Assembly: GCA_964483245.1 (NCBI GenBank)
Contig: CAZABP010000008.1
Location: forward strand, 56,488 to 120,487
Length of the DNA stretch: 64,000 bases
Reading direction: 5' to 3'
DNA from: CAZABP01 sp964483245
GTDB lineage: Bacteria > Planctomycetota > UBA1135 > UBA2386
Below are positions 63,308 to 64,000 of the stretch, piece by piece. The notes beneath the pieces are model-generated. The model did not search any database, was not told the DNA's origin, and saw nothing but the letters and a program-made list of their open reading frames with translations. Each line of letters begins with the position of its first letter. The first letter of the stretch is position 1. Both the position numbers and the translations under genes were made by a program.

Positions 63308-64000
63308 GTGAACGACCGGCTCTACTTCCGTCAGCTGCTGAGCGGACGTGACTTCGCGCAGCACGACCCGATCGCCGCGCAGATGATCAACTTCGTCTAC
63401 GCGGTCGGCGACCGCGAAACCGGGGAGGCGGTGCTGATCGATCCGGCCTACGACGTGCGTGAGCTGGTCGACCTCGTCGAGGCAGATGGCATGCAGCTCG
63501 TCGGCGCGCTCGGCACGCACTACCACCCCGATCACGTCGGCGGCGATCTGTTCGGGCATCAACTGCAGGGCATCCGCGAACTGCTCGAGCTGCGGTCGGT
63601 GCCGATCCATGTCCAGCGCGACGAGCTGCCCTGGGTCGAACGCGCCACCGGCGTCGGCCGCAGCGAGCTCGTGCCGCACCACAGCAGCGACAAGGTCCGC
63701 GTCGGCGAGATCGAGATCGAGCTCGTCCACACGCCCGGCCACACGCCCGGCAGCCAGTGCTTCCTCGTCGAAGGCCGCCTGATCGCCGGCGACACCCTGT
63801 TCCTGGATGGCTGCGGCCGCACCGATCTGCCCGGCGGCGATCCGCAGCAGATGTGGCTCAGCCTCTCGCAGCGCCTGGCCAAGATCCCGGACTCCGTGAT
63901 CCTGTACCCCGGCCACCGCTACTCGCCGCGCGACAGCGCTTCGCTCGGCGAGACCCGCCGCACCAACCCGGTCTTCCGCGGCGGTACACAGGGTCTCTGA
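63308..64000 (+). CDS. MBL-fold hydrolase (glyoxalase II-like)
   Basis: 230 residues from GTG 63308 (MNDRLYFRQLL); GTG 63287 is an alternative adding seven residues. Metal motif GTHYHPDHVGGDLFGH (HxHxDH), then VHTPGHTPGSQCFLVEGRLI, AGDTLFLDGCGRTDLPGGDP and LYPGHRYSP. This is the glyoxalase II/persulfide-dioxygenase-like branch. IDPAYDVRELVDLVEADGM and INFVYAVGDRETGEA are typical of a subgroup in Planctomycetota and related bacteria whose substrate is unknown. The stop is the last codon of the window. Confidence 0.87.
   Translation: MNDRLYFRQLLSGRDFAQHDPIAAQMINFVYAVGDRETGEAVLIDPAYDVRELVDLVEADGMQLVGALGTHYHPDHVGGDLFGHQLQGIRELLELRSVPIHVQRDELPWVERATGVGRSELVPHHSSDKVRVGEIEIELVHTPGHTPGSQCFLVEGRLIAGDTLFLDGCGRTDLPGGDPQQMWLSLSQRLAKIPDSVILYPGHRYSPRDSASLGETRRTNPVFRGGTQGL

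Overview
The window is very GC-rich DNA, densely coded, with many genes overlapping by 4 nt (ATGA, GTGA or TTGA). Several features point to an uncultured member of the Planctomycetota: secreted proteins whose signal peptides end in A-Q, large families of secreted paralogues, kelch and beta-helix exoproteins, and few clear Shine-Dalgarno sites. This placement is an inference; no rRNA or tRNA gene was seen. There is no plasmid or phage backbone. It reads as chromosome with small REP/MITE-type elements between genes.

Layout. 1-5.5 kb: the end of a secreted protein, a MobA-like nucleotidyltransferase, a degenerate histidine-kinase-like membrane protein, an RNase Z-like MBL hydrolase and HtpG. 5.5-6.8 kb: a REP-associated tyrosine transposase (RAYT) flanked by 36-bp inverted REP sequences. 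6.8-12.8 kb: a minus-strand operon (two enoyl-CoA hydratases, a quinone-oxidoreductase-like MDR enzyme, 3-hydroxyacyl-CoA dehydrogenase, M14 peptidase) in which every junction overlaps by 4 nt. 12.9-22.7 kb: an 11-repeat kelch protein, a thioredoxin-like gene with an in-frame UGA exactly where the first CxxC cysteine belongs (probable selenoprotein with a SECIS-like hairpin), a ferredoxin/DUF3299/HEAT cluster and a 1130-residue GlmS-like protein. 22.7-23.0 kb: a 59-bp-periodic array of palindromes. 23-31.5 kb: M28 peptidase, DegT aminotransferase, AcpH, SDR, beta-helix protein, old-yellow-enzyme homologue and an MscS-like channel. 31.6-36.2 kb: nitroreductase and the RNA repair system rtcR/rtcB-rtcA. 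36.2-43.2 kb: pyruvate carboxylase, a 159-bp MITE-like element, a phosphoesterase/lipoprotein pair and an orphan GspD N0-N1 protein. 43.3-50.2 kb: six tandem paralogues of a ~343-residue secreted protein. 50.2-59.5 kb: aminotransferase, MFS exporter, a B12-binding MerR regulator coupled to a class II photolyase, epimerase, membrane protein, two methyltransferases and an M20 amidohydrolase. 59.6-64 kb: a tiny Lys/Pro/Ala-rich protein with a near-consensus sigma-54 promoter, divergent from a sigma-54 activator, then a lipoprotein, a Ser/Thr kinase and an MBL hydrolase.

The points most worth following are the UGA-containing thioredoxin-like gene (UGPC motif), the sigma-54 activator paired with a promoter for a 48-residue protein, the 59-bp palindrome array, REP sequences that supply TAG stop codons to convergent genes, and the six-copy secreted family with visible duplication and gene-conversion scars. 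A C-terminal module (G..V/L-Y-x-Q.....D) appears to recur in most secreted proteins of the window.
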